A DNA stretch of 64,000 nucleotides from Delphinus delphis (taxonomy: Eukaryota; Chordata; Mammalia; Artiodactyla; Delphinidae). The number at the start of each line of letters is the position of its first letter. Within the stretch, counting starts at the first letter, position 1. The position numbers and the translations under genes were made by a program. A model generated the notes under the pieces. It worked only from the letters and a program-made list of their open reading frames with translations, ran no database searches and had not been told where the DNA came from. Shown here piece by piece: positions 1 through 11,119 of the stretch. The DNA is taken from contig NC_082696.1 in NCBI RefSeq assembly GCF_949987515.2, positions 60,706,447-60,770,446 of the forward strand, given 5' to 3'.

Positions 1-1000
1 AAAGCACCACAGATAGAAGGAAATTACATGAAGCAGCTTTTTTACTAAAGCTTTACTAAAGGGTCAGCTTGCTCACCTCACAATAACTTAAAATCACACA
101 GTTTATTTCCCACTTAGAGACCACTGTAGCTGTTCCTATCCAGGTAGCACCCGGGCTGACTGCCAACTTCCTTGCTCTTCTGCTGATCTTCCCATCACTT
201 CTCCTTATGACTTTCTCACTATTATGTAGAGCAACACTGATCTCTAGTTCCTGGCCCAAACTTGCAAATCTACAGTGATAAAAGTGCACGGAGTACAAAT
301 TAACAATATCCCTGCTCCTTTGGAGGCACTTGTATTTATATATAATAGTTATTTTTCTGTGAGGTCTGTGTAGCATTTTCTATCTGTAAATATTTTTGTA
401 ATATTGTTCATTGGTTTATACAAAGCTGAGATGTAAATGACTATTGGGATTACCTTGTAAGCATACGTGCATCCAGACTTTCTGTGAAAGTGACAATTAG
501 AGTGAGATTCTTCTCTGGCTGTGCCTTGAAGGGTGTTTGGAGGTTGTTGTTTGAACTCTCTTCACATTCTTCTGGGATTTCTTAGCCATTTTTTTCCTGA
601 GTGCCAAGTCCACACTCTGGATATTTTTTCTTGTCAACTTGTAGAGTGACACTACTTGTAAATGCCATGCTATAGGTTTTTTTTTTTTCTTATACAACTG
701 TTGATGTAACTCTAATGAAATTCATTCCCTGTGTTGTTCACTTTTATTTTATAAAGTACGTTTTACCGTCAGAACAGCTAAGCCATTAACATTTGCAAAA
801 CATCTGTTGTAGCATTTGTGATTAAATTTTGAATTTTTTAATCATCCTTATATACTCATATCATAGTTCTTGCCAATCTATATCTTGCTAACATAAGGAC
901 TCACCTATTTCCATATCTGTGGCATCACTGCAAATCATGATGCTCTTTGAGCTGAATAAAGACTCTAATCTTAGCAATATCCTTGAATATATTTAAAGGA
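1..1000. other. No recognisable gene or repeat
   Basis: AT-rich unique-looking sequence. The small open frames lack family signatures, codon bias or splice context. A short T-run near 680 is the only simple-sequence feature. Confidence 0.5.
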
Positions 1001-1780
1001 TCTTTTAAAATGTCAGCTGAGAGCTCAAAGATGTAGAGAGCTGGAAAGGACATTGCTCCCACCCTTATAACAAGAAAAATGATGGACTAACTACAAATTA
1101 AAATTTTCAGAGCAAACAACTACCTCCAAAAAAAATGGTGAGAGAGGGAAAAATGGGACCCTGGAATTTGATTACTTGGGTAGATGCTGCCAGAAAACCA
1201 TACTGACCAGTAAGAACATGGAGCTAACATTCTTTTGAAGGCGTTGTTAAAAGCCACATATGGGCTAGTGTGAGTGTGAAGCCTTTGGGGGCCACAGGAT
1301 AGGTAGTTTATATCCCTTTGTAGGCTTTTTCTCCATGACAGCCATCAAATGCTCACACAGAAGATCATAAAGAATCCTGAGAACAGTTCCCTGTGGTTCT
1401 GACTGGATGAGGGGAATAGCAGTCACTGACAAAAGGCCACCCAGATCCATGTTTTCTATTTCATCTATGGAGCAAAAGCGTTGATATGCACAGGGAAGAA
1501 CAGAAAAAAACTGTTGCATTGGAGCACTGGATTTTTGCAGAAGGGAGAAGAAAAATGACGAGGGGAATAAAAAAAATACTCCACCTCTGGGAAAAGGGCA
1601 AGAGTACGTGCTAGACCCATCATTACAGCTGGAGAAGGAACAGGAATAATGGTGAAAGCAAAACATCTAGGCACAGCTTCACAGTTACTGCCTAAGAATG
1701 AGGTTTAAGCGGAACATCAGAGAAGACCTCCCCTCCCAGACCACCACCCTCCCTTTTTGAGTTGTGACTTGGCAGAAGGG
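1000..1780. other. Unassigned block, probably old repeat-derived
   Basis: Purine-rich, slightly GC-richer sequence runs directly into the MLT1-like segment. The texture suggests an old LINE or LTR-internal relic, but I could not name a family. The 133-aa antisense frame inside it (1265-1666) shows no recognised domain and is probably chance. Confidence 0.35.
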
Positions 1781-1932
1781 AGCTCTCTGAGGTCTCTAAA
1801 AGATCACTAATCCTATTGATGAGGGCATCACCCTCATAATCTCCCGAAGGCCCCACCTCCTAATATCTTCATATTGGGGTTTAGGTTTTAACATATGAAT
1901 TTTAGGAGGACACAAATATTCAGTCTATAGCA
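1780..1932 (-). repeat. MLT1-like LTR fragment (ERVL-MaLR), antisense
   Basis: The reverse strand reads as the 5' part of a mammalian MaLR LTR: a 'tatagactgaat' start, a 'gtgtcctcctaaaattcat' block, then a 'aggaggtggggcctt' block and a 'gagggtgatgccctcat' block. Divergence is high, as expected for a placental-wide element. The 3' half may extend towards 1700. Confidence 0.75.
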
Positions 1933-2338
1933 ATAGTCCTCCCTCCAAAATGTGGAGCTTAGTTTCCGCTCCTCTTAAGGGGGCCAGACTTAGTGATTTG
2001 TTTGTGATAAATAGAGTTTAGAAGGGTAAACGATACTTTTTACATTGGAGAAAACTGGCAGACAACACCTTAACCACTGGTCAAAGCTAACAGCATCAAT
2101 AATAAGTCAAGCTGATATCATATACACCAGTACGATGCCATGAGAAGGGAATGTCACCTCTTTGGCACTCTTCCAAAATTTCATAACCTCAGTATAATCA
2201 TTAAACAATATAAGAAAAACTAAATTAAGGGGCATTCTACAAATGGCTGGTACTCTTCAGAAGTGTCAAGTCCATGAAGAAAATTAAACAACAAGTAACT
2301 ATCAATCACGGTTGGATCCTGGAACAGAAAAAGGACAC

Positions 2339-2392
2339 TGGTGCCAAAACTGGGGGTATCTGAATTGGTGCCAAAACTGGGGGTATCTGAAT
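2339..2392. repeat. 27-bp perfect tandem duplication
   Basis: Two identical head-to-tail 27-bp units (2339-2365 and 2366-2392), each containing 'tggtgccaaaactggggg'. Perfect identity implies a recent slippage or duplication. No wider satellite is present. Confidence 0.95.
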
Positions 2393-2410
2393 AAAGTCTA
2401 TAGCTTAGTT

Positions 2411-2626
2411 TAGGGTTGGCAAACTGCAAACTATGGGCCAAACCTAGCCCATCACCAGTTTTTGTAAAATTTCGTTAGAACGGATCTGTGCCCGTTGTGT
2501 TACCTATTGTCTACGGCTGCTTTCACCCTACAGTGGCAGAACTGAATAACTGTGATAGAGGCATCTCACTCACAAAGCCTACAATATTTACTATCTGACC
2601 CTTTACAGAAGTCTACAGACCCCTAG
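2411..2626 (+). mobile_element. hAT-type non-autonomous DNA transposon (MITE) relic
   Basis: The left end 'agggttggcaaactgc' and right end 'tctacagacccct' are diverged versions of CAGGGGT-type terminal inverted repeats of Charlie-like hAT MITEs. Internal landmarks such as 'tattgtctacggctgcttt' and 'tatttactatctgaccctt' match that ~220-bp family as I remember it. It has no coding capacity. The exact subfamily is not assigned. Confidence 0.7.
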
Positions 2627-2764
2627 TATATGGGAACATCTGTGTACTATTTTCCTTTGTACACAGTCTTCTGTAGGTCTAAAATAACTTCAATACAAAT
2701 TTTTTTTAAAGTCACAATTTAGATCATCAATCCTTTTTAAGCCTCCATTGTTTGAGAGGTTACT

Positions 2765-2995
2765 ATTTGCGAATCACTTTGCTGAATGTTTTTCATATAC
2801 TACCCTAATCAGTCCTCTCAGCAGCCTTTTATAGCTTCTCCTATTGTTATCTATCCTTCTTTTACACCTAAGGAAAACCAGAGTTAATTAAGTCAAGTGA
2901 CTTGATGAAAGGCACAAAGTTCACATGGTTAAAAATGCAAAACTAGAGTTTAAACCAAAGTCTTCCAGAGACCAAAGTCCATATTATCGTATTCT
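2765..2995 (-). repeat. MIR SINE, antisense
   Basis: Order and spacing match a reversed MIR: a 'taatcagtcctctcagcagc' block, 'ttttacacctaaggaaaacc' in the core, 'aagtcaagtgacttg', then 'cacatggttaaaa' and 'gagtttaaaccaaag'. It is strongly diverged, as is usual for this ancient tRNA-derived SINE. Confidence 0.75.
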
Positions 2996-3279
2996 GTCAT
3001 CCGTATGCATGGGTCAACTGCGGATATCCAGTCTCACCTTCATCTAAAGTTCAGAATTCATTTAGTCAGTGTACTGAGCACCTACCATGCCCAGCACAAT
3101 TTTCTGAGATCCATGGAATGACAATTCTTTTACCCACAGCACCTCCTGAGCTCACCTTTGCTCCCTTAACGCTCTGATTTTATAATTATGTACATAGACC
3201 CCCCTCTGGCTAGTTTCGTCTCTTACCTTTCCAGTTACAATGTCTCAAATAATAAAATGCATACCAAAGAATAAATCTC

Positions 3280-3486
3280 GGGCTTCCCTGGTGGCGCAGT
3301 GGTTGAGAGTCCGCCTGCCGATGCAGGGGACACGGGTTCATGCTCCGGTCTGGGAAGATCCCACATGCCGCGGAGCGGCTGGGCCCGTGAGCCATGGCCG
3401 CTGAGCCTGCGCGCCCGGGGCCTGTGCTCCGCAACGGGAGAGGCCACAACAGTGAGAGGCCCGTGTACTGAAAAAAAAAAAAAAAA
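3280..3486 (+). mobile_element. CHR-2-type cetacean tRNA-derived SINE
   Basis: Full-length copy from 'gggcttccctggtggcgcag' to a ~19-nt A tail. The A-box region is 'tggcgcagtgg' and the B-box region is 'gggttcatgct', with one change from the usual 'ggttcg'. Flanking near-perfect duplications (3266-3279 and 3487-3500, one mismatch) show L1-machinery integration. Low divergence from the other copies here indicates a fairly young insertion. Open frames on both strands are SINE translations, not genes. Confidence 0.95.
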
Positions 3487-3499
3487 AAAGAATAAGTCT

Positions 3500-5530
3500 C
3501 CATCACCTTTCCCTTACTCTTTTCACATAGTTTTCTATTCTGTAGTGGCCTCTGTGTCCTCTGTTGATGTCCTCGATAATTTCTTACTTTTTTATAATCA
3601 GTAAGCAGACATATCCAGTCTTCACTTGAAACTCATTTTTAGTCCAATTTTCCTGTAAATTCTTGAAATGACAGGTTAACTTTTTTCAGCCTATTAAAAA
3701 TGTCTAAAGCACCGTTTACCTGAGTCTGTTGGTTGTTTGCATTCCCAATAGATGGCGCTTTATTATACTTATTTCTAATTATTAAACACTAAACACCAGT
3801 TATAAACACATCCTTCGAAAACTAACCTTGGAAAAATAAATCTATTAAATATTTACTATAATGAAGAGCATTTCTGGGTACTAGAGTTGCCATTGGTTAA
3901 AAAACGAAAGGAAAACAAACAATCTCTTGGGTCTCTGTGGATACTTTACAGCTGGGCAATGGGGTACTTTCCCTCTGGAGGGAATTCATTTTAGTAAAAG
4001 TCTACCTCTGCTTGACAGGATATTTTCAATGTGCAGATAAATGACTGACAAAACATTAAGCCCCATTGAACATAGTTAAGTATTCTTGCTATCTGAGTCC
4101 TGGTTTGACATAAGCAGAGAATGATTTTATTTGTGCCACACTTAGAATTCATGACAGGTTCACTTTCAAACACCACCACTCTGATGGCACTGCTGTCTTT
4201 ACACAATGATTCAATTCTGTTTTTAGAGGCTACAATACTTGTCTGGGTTTGACACGTAAAGCTAAAGTTTTAATTACTCCAAAGGTGTGCCATCACTGGA
4301 AAAGAACTGATGAAAGGTTTAAAGGAATTATTTGAAAGGTGCATTATTACTTTCATATCAGAACACATTTAAATAAAAAGCAGACAATTTCATTACTGTC
4401 AGGAAGCACATTTTCAACTATACATTTCTATAGCAACATCTCTATATATAACAACACTTCACTGTTTAATTTGAGATATAGACTACACGAGGAACATGTT
4501 TCATTGGCTTATTCTGTAGGCAATTCCTAAACTTGCTTAGGAGTGATATCAACATACAGACACTGATAAAGAAACTCAACATGACAGTTTGCTGGGTGGA
4601 GGAGAAAGAATTGTGGTTCAAAAATAGTAATGTTCTGATTTACTACTAAGGAATAAATCTGGTATTTAAAGTCCTCCTCAAGGATGTTCACTCATAAATG
4701 ATTTCTCCAAATCACTTGGGCTACTTGGTTGTCAGCATCTCTCTAATCCTCAAAATCCACCTTCCACTCTTGAAGATCACAATGTCTTTATGAACATTTT
4801 TGTGACTTCCTAGAGGGTATATGCTTTCTTTCTGCTCTCTAGTTCTGGTTGCTGCCTTTGTTCTTTTTAAAGGTTGTTTTTCCATTTTTGTTGTGTGGTC
4901 CCTGGTTCATACCATGTTGATCTAAATGTGAAACTCAATACCTTTTCTTAAATTTTGCCAAACAAACCACTCACACAAAGGCATTTGAGTAGATGGATTT
5001 GGCAAAGGTTTGAAAAGATGAAGGAACATGGCAGCAATACAAACAATTACAAAATCAAAGTAAGATATTCCTGGTTTTAAAAGTCTCTTGGCTATTTCAG
5101 TAACGAGGCACCATCCGCCTGTCACATGACTTCACCCTCTCTTTTCCTCCATCATTCTTTTCCACTTTTCCAATTTCCCTGCCTTCTTCTTGACTACTCC
5201 TTACCCCAGACCCACTTTAGCTCTCTCATCTACAGCCTCATTTCAGCTGAACCTTCAGGTTCAGGTTATTTCCTCTGAGGCTATTCCAGCTTCTGATGGC
5301 TTCCACAGTGCTGATCCCCGTCTTCCTGTGTACACTGTCATACCTGGCGGGGGCAAGCTTTCTACTTATTCTTCCCATTCCCAAACTTTGTTTTGCCACT
5401 CTTTCTTGCATTTGGCTGGGATTGAACACCTTACCTGCCTTATACTGAATTACTTATCTGTTGTTGTTTCTTTCTTAGCACTAGCATACTATCAGATTTT
5501 ATAGGCATCTGCCAGCAACTGTTACTGTCA
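3500..5530. other. No gene seen
   Basis: Two kilobases of mostly unique AT-rich sequence. Small open frames (for example around 3991-4206 and 5190-5504) have no recognisable domains. The pyrimidine-rich part near 5130-5270 might be an L2-type relic, but this was not supportable. Confidence 0.45.
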
Positions 5531-5532
5531 GT

Positions 5533-5755
5533 TATGGGGATATTAGTTATTCTAATAGGTGTGTAGTGGTTTCTTAGTGCCCAAGGGCAAGTGACTGGTA
5601 TATCTTCTTCAGTGAGGTGTCTTCAGATCTTTAGCACATTTGAGAAATTGTGTTTGTTTTCTTAGTGTTGAGATTTAAACATCCTTTGTATATTTTGGAT
5701 AAAAGTCCTTTATCAGATATATGTTATGCAAATATTTTCTAACAGGTTTGATTTG
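5533..5755 (-). repeat. Old L1 ORF2 3' fragment, antisense
   Basis: Blocks such as 'aataggtgtgtagtggtttc', 'gtatatcttcttcagtgagg', 'gtatattttggataaaagtc' and 'tttatcagatatatgttatg' are the well-known antisense C-terminal portion of mammalian L1 ORF2. It is several tens of percent diverged and non-coding. Confidence 0.85.
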
Positions 5756-6026
5756 CTAATATGTTTGTTGTGGATTACAATGGCAAATGTACATACAACA
5801 TGAGATTCTCTGTATTATCTGAGCCAAAGAAATTTTTGAAAGTGCAAATTTCTTAGAGAAGATGTTGGCTAGAGAGCCATTAGAATTGGAGAATTACAGA
5901 AAATGTGATTTCATTTTACATCACTGACTGCAAAACCTGCAGACTTGATTTCATCCTCTTTCAATCTAATGAGGTTGGTATAATTTTTGTCATTTCTCAG
6001 TTTAGGAAGCTGACCATTCACAGTTT

Positions 6027-6042
6027 AAAAAGGAGGTAAGTA
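6027..6042. repeat. Target-site duplication, left copy
   Basis: The 16-bp 'aaaaaggaggtaagta' is repeated perfectly at 6434-6449. The preceding 'gttt' gives a TT/AAAA nick context typical of the L1 endonuclease. Confidence 0.95.
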
Positions 6043-6149
6043 GTACTCACTTCAGCAGCACATATACTAAAATTGGACCAATACATAGAAGATTAGCATG
6101 GCCCCTGCGCAAGAATGACATGCAAATTCGTGAAAGTGTTCCATATTTT
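6043..6149 (+). pseudogene. U6 snRNA retro-pseudogene, 5' half of a U6-L1 chimera
   Basis: Full-length ~107-nt U6 copy, starting 'gtactcacttcagcagcaca' and ending 'ccatatttt'. The central 'gattagcatggcccctgcgc' is intact and includes the AGC triad. About nine substitutions relative to mammalian U6 as remembered are mostly CpG-type transitions. The invariant ACAGAGA box reads ACATAGA, which would disable 5' splice-site pairing. The upstream DNA is MIR sequence with no evident PSE or TATA at U6 spacing, so no promoter came with it. The sequence begins exactly at U6 +1 directly after the duplication and runs without a poly(A) into L1 3' sequence. Confidence 0.95.
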
Positions 6150-6433
6150 AGTATCGATACGAAGGGGGAAGGGGGGCGGCATGAATTGGGAGATTGTGAT
6201 TGACATATATACATGACTGATACTATGTATGAAATAGATAACTAATGAGAACCTACTGTATAGCACAGGGAACTCTACTCAATGCTCTGTGGTGACCTAA
6301 ATGGGAAGGAAATCCAAATAAGAGGGTATATATGTGTATGTGTAGCTGATTCATTTTGCTGTACAGCAGAAACGAACACAACATTGTAAAGCAACTATAC
6401 TCTAATAAAAATTAATTAAAAAAATAAATAAAT
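6150..6433 (+). mobile_element. L1 3' end fused to U6 (template-switch chimera)
   Basis: After a G-rich stretch at 6160-6180, the sequence follows the L1 3'UTR, with blocks such as 'gagaacctactgtatagcac', 'gtggtgacctaaatggg' and 'caacattgtaaagcaacta'. It ends in an A-rich tail with 'aataaa' units. The same 3'UTR is present independently at about 47690-47905. The right copy of the 16-bp duplication follows at 6434-6449. Together with the U6 part this is one integration event. Confidence 0.93.
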
Positions 6434-6708
6434 AAAAAGGAGGTAAGTAAATTCCTTAGGATCACCCAACTAAGTGGTGAAGCTCTGTTTCATGTCCAGT
6501 TTTTTATGCCTTAAAAGTCCATGGTTTCCGACCACAGACAGTCTTGCTAAGAGTAGGAGAGATGGAAAGTTGGCACATTAAAAGCCATAAAGCAAATCAC
6601 TAGTAAAGTTTCAAAAGAAAATATTTTTATTAACGATATCTGTATTAAAACCATCAGTCTAACATACATAGTCAAGATCACATATGTATGTGTGTGTATA
6701 CAAATATC

Positions 6709-6824
6709 TATTTTTCAATACTCAGCATATAAAATATTGAAAAAAAATATACAATATATAATATAATTTTATATTAATTTATATTAATATGTAATATTAA
6801 TATATATGCCGAGTACTGAAAATA
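6709..6824. repeat. Imperfect inverted repeat with AT-rich centre
   Basis: The left arm (6709-6731) and right arm (6803-6824) are ~22-nt reverse complements with two substitutions and one indel around 'caatactcagcatata'. The two substitutions would be G.U wobbles in a minus-strand transcript. The ~70-bp centre is almost pure A/T and itself palindromic. It could be a hairpin, a MITE relic or AT-microsatellite drift. Confidence 0.7.
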
Positions 6825-6829
6825 AACTT

Positions 6830-8160
6830 CCTAAGCCATGTCCTAGTGAAGAAAGTTGGGGTTGGCACATGCTTATTTACTGGGAGAAACTGATAGTCTG
6901 TATAACTCAATACTATGTTTCTTTTAAAACTATGAAAAAGTGTTTTGTTTCCCTGAACCTCAAACTCATTTTCTTGGACACACTGTTCTCTTATTCAGCA
7001 GTGTCTTTTGTGAAAATTATCAATGCAACACTATTAATCATTTAGCAGCTGGTATAAGAAAGAGCTTTTAGGAGATTTGGGTTGATGTACAATTCAGAAA
7101 TAATAATTTGCTCACTGTGCTGCATGAGATGCCTGACACTTCATTCAATGAACCAGAGACACAGCTCACATTTTTTGGCCCTTCTTTCTGAAATTGGAAT
7201 ATTTAGTGCATGTTTCTTTAATAGACCTTATCATATATAAAATTTAGTGCTATGGAAGTAATATGTAGATTCTTTTGATGAAAGATTAAAGGTAAAATAA
7301 AGGATATGTTATCTTTCAGTTCTCTTGAGGTGGTTCATCTTTATCAATGAATAATGCAAAACTGCAGGGAAATGTTCAACTGAGTTTTGCAAAAGGTACT
7401 GGGCATTTAAAAAAATTCCCTATAAACTAAAAAGTTTCAGAATGTGTAAGATGTTGCCTATGATGACTGTGAATTATGAATATGGAATTGGCTAATTAAA
7501 TTTTAATATCATGTGGTGCTATGTTTATTGTGTGGTCAAAGCTTACAAGCTGAGACATTTAATACAACAATAAGACTCTATAATCTGGAAAAAGACGTGC
7601 TTTTTAAGAGTTAGTTAAATCACTAATGCTTATATTTAGAAAAAAATGAGTTTACATAAGAAAAAAAACTTGGCAAATGTGGACGGTATTCATTTAAGCA
7701 GAGGATGAACATTTGAGGTAATCTGTAATTTCATATTAATTGCCCCAAATAAATTTGTGTTTTGTTTAGCAAAGTAAAATTATTGACTCAATTCAGTTTT
7801 TAAATGTTGAATTTAAAAAAATCAGAAATTGTTCTGGTCTATGTAATGCCATGTAAACTCAGAAACTGTCCTTTTTCCAACTGAGTCCTTTTTTCCACCA
7901 AGTCTTTGCACATGTGTAAAGTGCTTTAACAAGCAAGGCAAGGTTCTGCCCTTTCAATGATTCTCCCAGCAAACAGCCAAAATCTCGAACAATTACTTTA
8001 GGTGCTCAGATAAGCTAAAAGCTGCACCTGTTGGTGCCAGTGCCAGGAGGGTTAAAGTCAGAGGGCTCAAGGATCAGTTAGTCTCAGTGGCATCACATCA
8101 GCCTGTGGCTTGTCACGACCTAAAACCACAGGGCCATTGAAGAGTATAAGTCCTTGGAAA
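6830..8160. other. No gene seen
   Basis: AT-rich sequence with short A-runs. The 79-aa frame at 6806-7045 begins in the inverted repeat and shows no family feature. Confidence 0.5.
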
Positions 8161-8162
8161 GA

Positions 8163-8400
8163 AGTGGTACCAAGTAGCAGCTAAAAAGCCTAGGTTCAAA
8201 CTGTTTGGGCTGAAATTCTGGGCTCCATCATTCACTAGCTGGCTGACCCTGAGCAAGCTACTTAATATCTCTCTGCCTTACTCTCTTCATATCTGAATGG
8301 GAATAAAGTGGTACCTATCTCATAACATTTTGAGTTAAATGACATAGCCTACAATTAGCACCTAACTGGCATTTAAAAAATACTGTGTAGTAGCAATAGT
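8163..8400 (+). repeat. MIR SINE
   Basis: Near full-length MIR order: 'aagcctaggttcaaactg', 'tcactagctggctgaccctg', 'agcaagctacttaatatctc', 'atctgaatgggaataaagtg', 'tacctatctcataacat', then a MIR-like 3' region. It is diverged but collinear. Confidence 0.85.
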
Positions 8401-9424
8401 CCTAGAAGCACCCTATAAGGCATACACCATAATATCTGTTGTTCACATTCTTTCTACATTTCCTTTGCTATGTCTCTACCTGCTTCAAAACATGGAAGAT
8501 GGTGGTTTGCCTTGCATAATATAAATTTGAAAATATGTTGTGTCATTTTCCAAGTGGAAAAATACTTTCTAAAATTCCAGTTGGTCAATAAACCTTTATA
8601 ACCAAATAAAACTTAGATTCCATTTGCAGTGTTGAAAGAAAATTTAAATCTCATATTTAATTGCAATTTTAACTTTTGTAAGATGAAGTATCAGAACTCA
8701 ACATCAAGTCCCACTGTAAAACAAGAGGAGCTTTAAGAATTTTTATCCAATTAACAATAATTATTAACTAATTATCAATAATGTATTGCTCCTCCACCTA
8801 TCAGTTATTTTAAACAGTCTGAACATTCCATACTTAATTTGATTCATTCAAAGTTCCTCCTCACATCTATCTCCTACCTAGTTTTTGAGCATTATGAATT
8901 AAATTTGTTTCCATTTTCAATTGGGACATTATTTTGATTTGTGACCTCATCACTCATGAAGATTTTAAGTTCCTCACAGGTGTTTTGACTGCTATGGACA
9001 TAAAAGGTCATAAAGAGGTATAATGTGGAACCTCCATCATAGCCACAGTGAGTGTTCTGAAGAGTAGATACATGCCATGGTTATGGCTTGCCCGATATAA
9101 ATATTTTAGCACACACTATTTTTGATAAACATAAGTGTTTGTTCTAAAATTCTTGAACATAAACATTAAATAATGGACAGGTAATTCCAAAGAAAACATG
9201 TAAAGAATAGTCCATTTAAGAACATTAAATAATTTTTAACAATTATTAATCTTAATCTTGCCCAACTTTATCTGTAAGATCCCTACAGAGAAAAGTTTGA
9301 TCACTTATCCCTCATGTGATGTTAAACACTGGTTTTATAAACAATTATGCTTCCTGATTAAATCATGTTGCTTCTGTTGCTATTGTGGGCTTCACTTAAG
9401 CCTAAAATGCATAGGACATTCTGG

Positions 9425-9520
9425 CTCAGTTGACTTCTCTTGCATGTTCATTGTTGTAACTCAGTGCTTAGCAAAGTACCCAGCATGTAGTAAGTGCTCA
9501 ATAAATATTTTGTAACAAGT
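9425..9520 (+). repeat. MIR/L2-type 3' end
   Basis: The segment containing 'cagtgcttagcaaagtaccc' followed by 'gtagtaagtgctcaataaat' matches the shared 3' tail of MIR and L2 elements. The 5' part is not recognisable. Confidence 0.6.
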
Positions 9521-11119
9521 AAATGGCTGAGTCAATGCCGATTAACTGGACAGAGAAGTTTGAGCATTTAAGCACTTTTGTAAAAATTGACTTTTTATTA
9601 TAAATAATATGTATGCATTTTAGAAACTTAAGGGAATACAGATGAGCATATAGTAAAAATATTAAATTACATTAGAACCATTACTTATAAACAATTTTCT
9701 AAGTATTTGTCATATACTCTATATACAATGTTTTATAATAAATTATCTACTGTTTATTAAACATTTAAAGCAAAGAAATTTTATGAAGGAAAACTCGAAG
9801 AAGTGATAATCAAGAATTTGGCCAGATGGACTTTTGACTGAATGCTAGGGGAGATGCAAAAAACAAGAAGCAGAGAGAGGAGGACAGAGAGCCATTCAAT
9901 AGAGAGAGTATTTAAAACAGGGGTGGAGGGAAACAGGAGGCAAGCCCTGTGAATCTGTCTTAGAGCCCTGTTCTCTGGCCTGGCCCTATACAGCCTGCGC
10001 TGTATCTTAGTGAGAGAAGAGGGGCCAGCAAACACCGTGAAGATGATTTACAACAAAATCTTTGGGAGACTTGAATGGTCAAGGAAGCACCTTTGAAGAT
10101 TATCCTGACAATGTATGTGTATGTGACAGGGTAGCCAGTGAACCCAATTTAATTTTAATTATTCTTTTAAAATTTGATATATAGATGTTGATATTTGCAG
10201 GGAAGGAATTTGGTAACTTTGCATAAGGAGCTTGGATTGCTCCTGAGAGGCAAAGGACAGAAACCTTAAACTCTCCTGAGATTCGAAGTTACTGAAATCT
10301 GTTAAATGGGCAGAGCACACTTGACCAAGACTTGGAAACAGGGAAGAACAAAGAAGCCCTTGATATTCACATCACTAGATGGTAGAAAAAGGATGGGACC
10401 AGTGGGCTGGTCTCTGCACATGGCCAGTGGTTCTGAAGTAGGCATGCCTCTGATAACAAACTTAGTCCTTATCTAGCCCTCTTATACCAAAGAAGGATAA
10501 AACATGAGCAAAGCTGAAGTGTTATACCTTTGCGAGCCCAAAACAGTACTTTAGCTGACCATGGTCATGCAGTGGAGGGCATCCACACAGAGAACCATTC
10601 TCCCTTGAAACTTATGAAGAATGACAGCATCCAAGACAGGCAGCTGCTGATCTGAAACCAGAGCAGGGTCTTGACCTTAGCAACGTTGCTCCAGATAGGA
10701 CTGGAGGAGTGGGCCAGGCTTGGTGACGAGCCGAGGGTTGTTTGTATGGCCTGGATGTTACACGGATGCCTGCTTATCTACAGTGGCCAGTGTGTAAGCA
10801 AACTAAACTTACGGTGTTTGGTTGTAGTATCTGCAAGCTTCAACGGGTTAATGCCATTCTGTAAAGCAGGGACAAATAGGACTGACTAATTGGAAATGAA
10901 AAAGCACTCTGGGGATTCTAAGGACTCTAATGGAATTGGGGCAGCCCTGTGAGAATAGCATTTAAGCATTAAAAAGTGATGGAATGGGGGCTAAATCCCA
11001 CACTGGTGAGGAGTGAGAGCCCTTATGCGGGAGGGAGGAACTCTTTCCATTTCAAACAAGTAGCCTCAGCCTGTTACAGCTTTTATATGGTATGCCATGG
11101 TAAAGTCGTCAGTATGAAG
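9520..11119. other. No gene seen; possible old L1 traces at 9580-9780
   Basis: 9580-9780 has the texture of an antisense old L1 tail (long A/T runs, 'ataaacaattttctaagtat'), at low confidence. 9780-11119 is mixed-composition unique sequence. Its 84-aa and 72-aa frames have no recognised domains. Confidence 0.4.

Larger units (their letters stand above)
5945..6540 (-). repeat. MIR SINE, antisense, split by a U6-L1 insertion
   Basis: Left part 5945-6042 ('aatgaggttggtataatttt', 'catttctcagtttaggaagc') and right part 6434-6540 ('aaattccttaggatcaccc', 'actaagtggtgaagc') join into one reversed MIR when the chimeric insertion and one copy of the duplication are removed. This supplies the pre-insertion target. 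It also explains a splice-donor-like motif at the site as ordinary MIR sequence. Confidence 0.75.

Noticed and set aside
1265..1666. 133-aa antisense ORF
   Set aside because: No domain, and it sits in probable repeat-derived sequence adjoining an MLT1 LTR.
3235..3506. Recurrent ~60-110-aa 'protein family' with MVESPPADAGDTGSC-like and RSTGSGRAGSAAMAHGPSR-like segments at a dozen places
   Set aside because: All are translations of CHR-type SINEs in one orientation or the other; not genes.
6031..6043. Consensus-like 5' splice donor ('gaggtaagta') duplicated on both sides of the U6-L1 element
   Set aside because: The motif is ordinary reversed-MIR sequence that became the target duplication. 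No matching acceptor or exon-like frame was found.
6043..6149. Functional U6 snRNA gene
   Set aside because: The ACAGAGA box is mutated, the T-run is short and followed by L1, and the upstream DNA is a MIR without U6-type promoter elements.
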